Shown here: piece after piece, positions 31,894 through 32,758 of the stretch | Layout: each line of letters opens with the position of its first letter | Numbering within the stretch: the first letter of the stretch is position 1 | NCBI GenBank assembly: GCA_017463125.1 | Contig: JAFTPV010000021.1 | Location: 1 to 32,758 of the forward strand | Source: Clostridia bacterium | GTDB taxonomy: Bacteria; Bacillota; Clostridia; Oscillospirales; CAG-272 | Length of the DNA stretch: 32,758 nucleotides | Direction of reading: 5' to 3' | Made by a program: the position numbers and the translations under genes | The notes under the pieces: model-generated | Told to the model about the DNA's origin: nothing | What the model saw: only the letters and a program-made list of their open reading frames with translations | The model's database searches: none

Positions 31894-32244
31894 ATGTCTA
31901 AATTTATAAAGCTGGCGGCAGCGCTTCTTGTTCTTATAACTCTTACAGCCTGTGATGCCGCCGGTGATGGAGATAATATGAAAGATCAGGGTGATGATTT
32001 CAAGCTTTCCGCAACGGTAATTGCCGTTAATGAAAAAATCGAGGTCGACGTAGTAACGAGTCAGTATGCAAGCGGGATATATCTCGTTATTACCTCGACC
32101 GAAACCGAATATTACGATAACATAGGCAATAAAATCAGTAGGGAAGAAATCTGCGTCGGTGACACCGTTGAAATCCTCTACGGCGGTCAGGTTATGATGA
32201 GCTATCCTCCGCAAATCGTCGCGGCAAGGATAACTGTTAAATAA
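31894..32244 (+). CDS. Small lipoprotein, unknown function
   Basis: A 116-aa protein from ATG 31894, set by GGAGAG 6 nt upstream (an in-frame GTG at 31831 lacks an SD). The signal peptide MSKFIKLAAALLVLITLTAC ends in a clear lipobox LTAC. Cys20 would be lipidated, leaving it anchored outside the membrane. The mature part has an Asp-rich linker, then a small beta-rich domain (LSATVIAVNEKIEVDVVTSQ, VGDTVEILYGGQVMMSYPPQ). This is reminiscent of DUF3221/OB-fold lipoproteins of Firmicutes, but I cannot confirm it. It lies 63 bp behind dinB and may share its transcript. Confidence 0.8.
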   Translation: MSKFIKLAAALLVLITLTACDAAGDGDNMKDQGDDFKLSATVIAVNEKIEVDVVTSQYASGIYLVITSTETEYYDNIGNKISREEICVGDTVEILYGGQVMMSYPPQIVAARITVK

Positions 32245-32275
32245 TTTTTCCCCTTCGTTATAAAAATTTTTCAAA

Positions 32276-32315
32276 CCTATTGATTTTTTTTCGGAGATGT
32301 GATATAATCAATAGG
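32276..32315 (+). promoter_or_regulatory. tRNA-Ser promoter within a 9-bp inverted repeat
   Basis: TTGATT (32280-32285), 17-nt spacer, TATAAT (32303-32308). The perfect inverted repeat CCTATTGAT (32276-32284) / ATCAATAGG (32307-32315) brackets both boxes. Confidence 0.75.
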
Positions 32316-32338
32316 CTTGAATTTTATAAGCGCTTTAT

Positions 32339-32452
32339 AAAACTTAATACGCAGAGGTATTTCGCAAGCGAATGTTGCGAAGTGGATTCGGCTACGCCGA
32401 GCCATTCGATACCATATCTGCGTATTGCGTAAAACTTAATACGCAGAGGTAT
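32339..32452 (+). repeat. Duplicated tRNA-Ser 5' end with palindromic insert
   Basis: A 22-bp sequence (32339-32360: AAAACTTAAT then ACGCAGAGGTAT) recurs exactly at 32431-32452, where its end is the acceptor stem of tRNA-Ser. The 70 bp between contain the hairpins TTCGCAAGCGAA and ATTCGGCTACGCCGAG. They also contain TCTGCGTATT (near 32417-32426), which is complementary to AATACGCAGA in either copy. Confidence 0.8.
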
Positions 32453-32531
32453 CGAAGTGGTCATAACGGGGCTGACTCGAAATCAGTTTGTGCTAACGCA
32501 CACGAGGGTTCGAATCCCTCCCTCTGCGCCA
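32443..32531 (+). tRNA. tRNA-Ser (anticodon CGA)
   Basis: Class II tRNA with a long variable arm. The acceptor stem GCAGAGG (32443-32449) pairs with CCTCTGC (32521-32527). The anticodon loop CTCGAAA gives anticodon CGA, decoding UCG. The variable arm TTTGTGCTAACGCACACG forms its own stem, and the T arm GAGGGTTCGAATCCCTC is canonical. Discriminator G and CCA are encoded (to 32531). Confidence 0.95.
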
Positions 32532-32574
32532 AAAATATAAGGACACTCCTTGTGAGTGTCCTTATATTTTTAAC
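32532..32574 (+). terminator. Terminator after tRNA-Ser
   Basis: Starting next to the CCA end, the arms aaaaatataaggacactc and gagtgtccttatattttt are perfectly complementary over 18 bp around CTTGT. The distal arm ends in TTTTT. Confidence 0.85.
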
Positions 32575-32758
32575 GCGGTCGGTCGGAGCAGAACCCTGCG
32601 CCGAAGGCGCCAGGGTTCGCATTTGAACCGAAGAGCGCGTCGAGCTTGCTCGTAAGCGGCAAGGTGAAAAATCTTCGCTTATGCGAATACCCCTCTATAC
32701 GACTCCTTGTGAGTGTCCTTATATTTTTAACGCGGTCGGTCGGTGCAGAACCCTGCGC
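32545..32758 (+). repeat. 57-bp direct repeats downstream of tRNA-Ser
   Basis: Bases 32545-32601 recur at 32702-32758 with one mismatch (ggagc versus ggtgc). The unit holds the distal half of the terminator plus GCGGTCGGTCGG and AACCCTGCGC. The 100 bp between include a GC-rich hairpin (GAACCCTG ... CAGGGTTC, 32591-32618). The second copy is cut by the window end. No ORF supported here. Confidence 0.85.

Noticed and set aside
32372-32626. 84-aa open frame across tRNA-Ser
   Set aside because: It runs through a clear tRNA gene and its terminator and has no coding features.

Overview
This window looks like a chromosomal segment from a spore-forming, low-to-mid GC anaerobic Firmicute (Bacillota, class Clostridia), probably an uncultured gut or rumen lineage. 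The evidence is a spoIIR sporulation gene, good sigma-A promoters with 16-18 bp spacers, purine-rich Shine-Dalgarno sites, BspA-type leucine-rich repeat proteins, an ECF transporter S component, and a thioredoxin paired with a ferredoxin-thioredoxin-reductase-like protein. No rRNA, CRISPR array, prophage or IS with terminal inverted repeats is visible. The window ends inside a repeat.

Layout. 1-292: 3' end of a BspA-like LRR gene. 332-1455 (minus): smpB and spoIIR. 1621-9471 (minus): an arginine operon transcribed argG-argH-argC-argJ-argB-argD-argF. With ArgJ recycling the acetyl group, it covers glutamate to arginine apart from carbamoyl phosphate supply. 9741-12165 (minus): gpsA, a small conserved clostridial gene and an acyl-ACP thioesterase. 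12364-13566 (plus): thioredoxin, an FTR-like 65-aa protein and a CmpB-type membrane protein. 13662-17982 (plus): a signal-peptide/one-TM surface protein whose cytoplasmic tail resembles the C-terminal half of ribosomal protein uL15, then an ECF S component, an RluA-type pseudouridine synthase and a long AlaX editing protein. 18015-20151: dCMP deaminase (minus), a PflX-type radical SAM protein (plus) and a Nudix hydrolase (minus). 20354-24514 (plus): marR and two ABC half-exporters forming a heterodimer with one degenerate site. 24640-26892: a PIG-L deacetylase relative, a 176-bp inverted-repeat element with its own promoter, two very small membrane ORFs and a second LRR protein. 26938-28967 (minus): a REP-associated (RAYT) transposase that carries REP-like units inside its own reading frame, directly behind gltX. 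29133-32244 (plus): an orphan sensor kinase, a Y-family polymerase and a lipoprotein. 32276-32758: tRNA-Ser(CGA) with a duplicated, palindrome-rich leader and a 57-bp repeat downstream.

Functional links. The arginine genes form one biosynthetic unit. Thioredoxin and the FTR-like protein overlap by 4 bp and probably form a thiol-reduction pair. MarR very likely represses itself and the ABC exporter through a 27-bp palindrome just downstream of the -10 box. The thioesterase and dCMP deaminase genes, 6 kb apart, carry nearly the same hairpin directly before their ribosome binding sites. The items most worth a second look are the uL15-like tail on a membrane protein, this shared leader hairpin, the 25.4-25.9 kb inverted-repeat and small-membrane-peptide region, the RAYT with internal REP units, and the palindromic duplication in front of tRNA-Ser.
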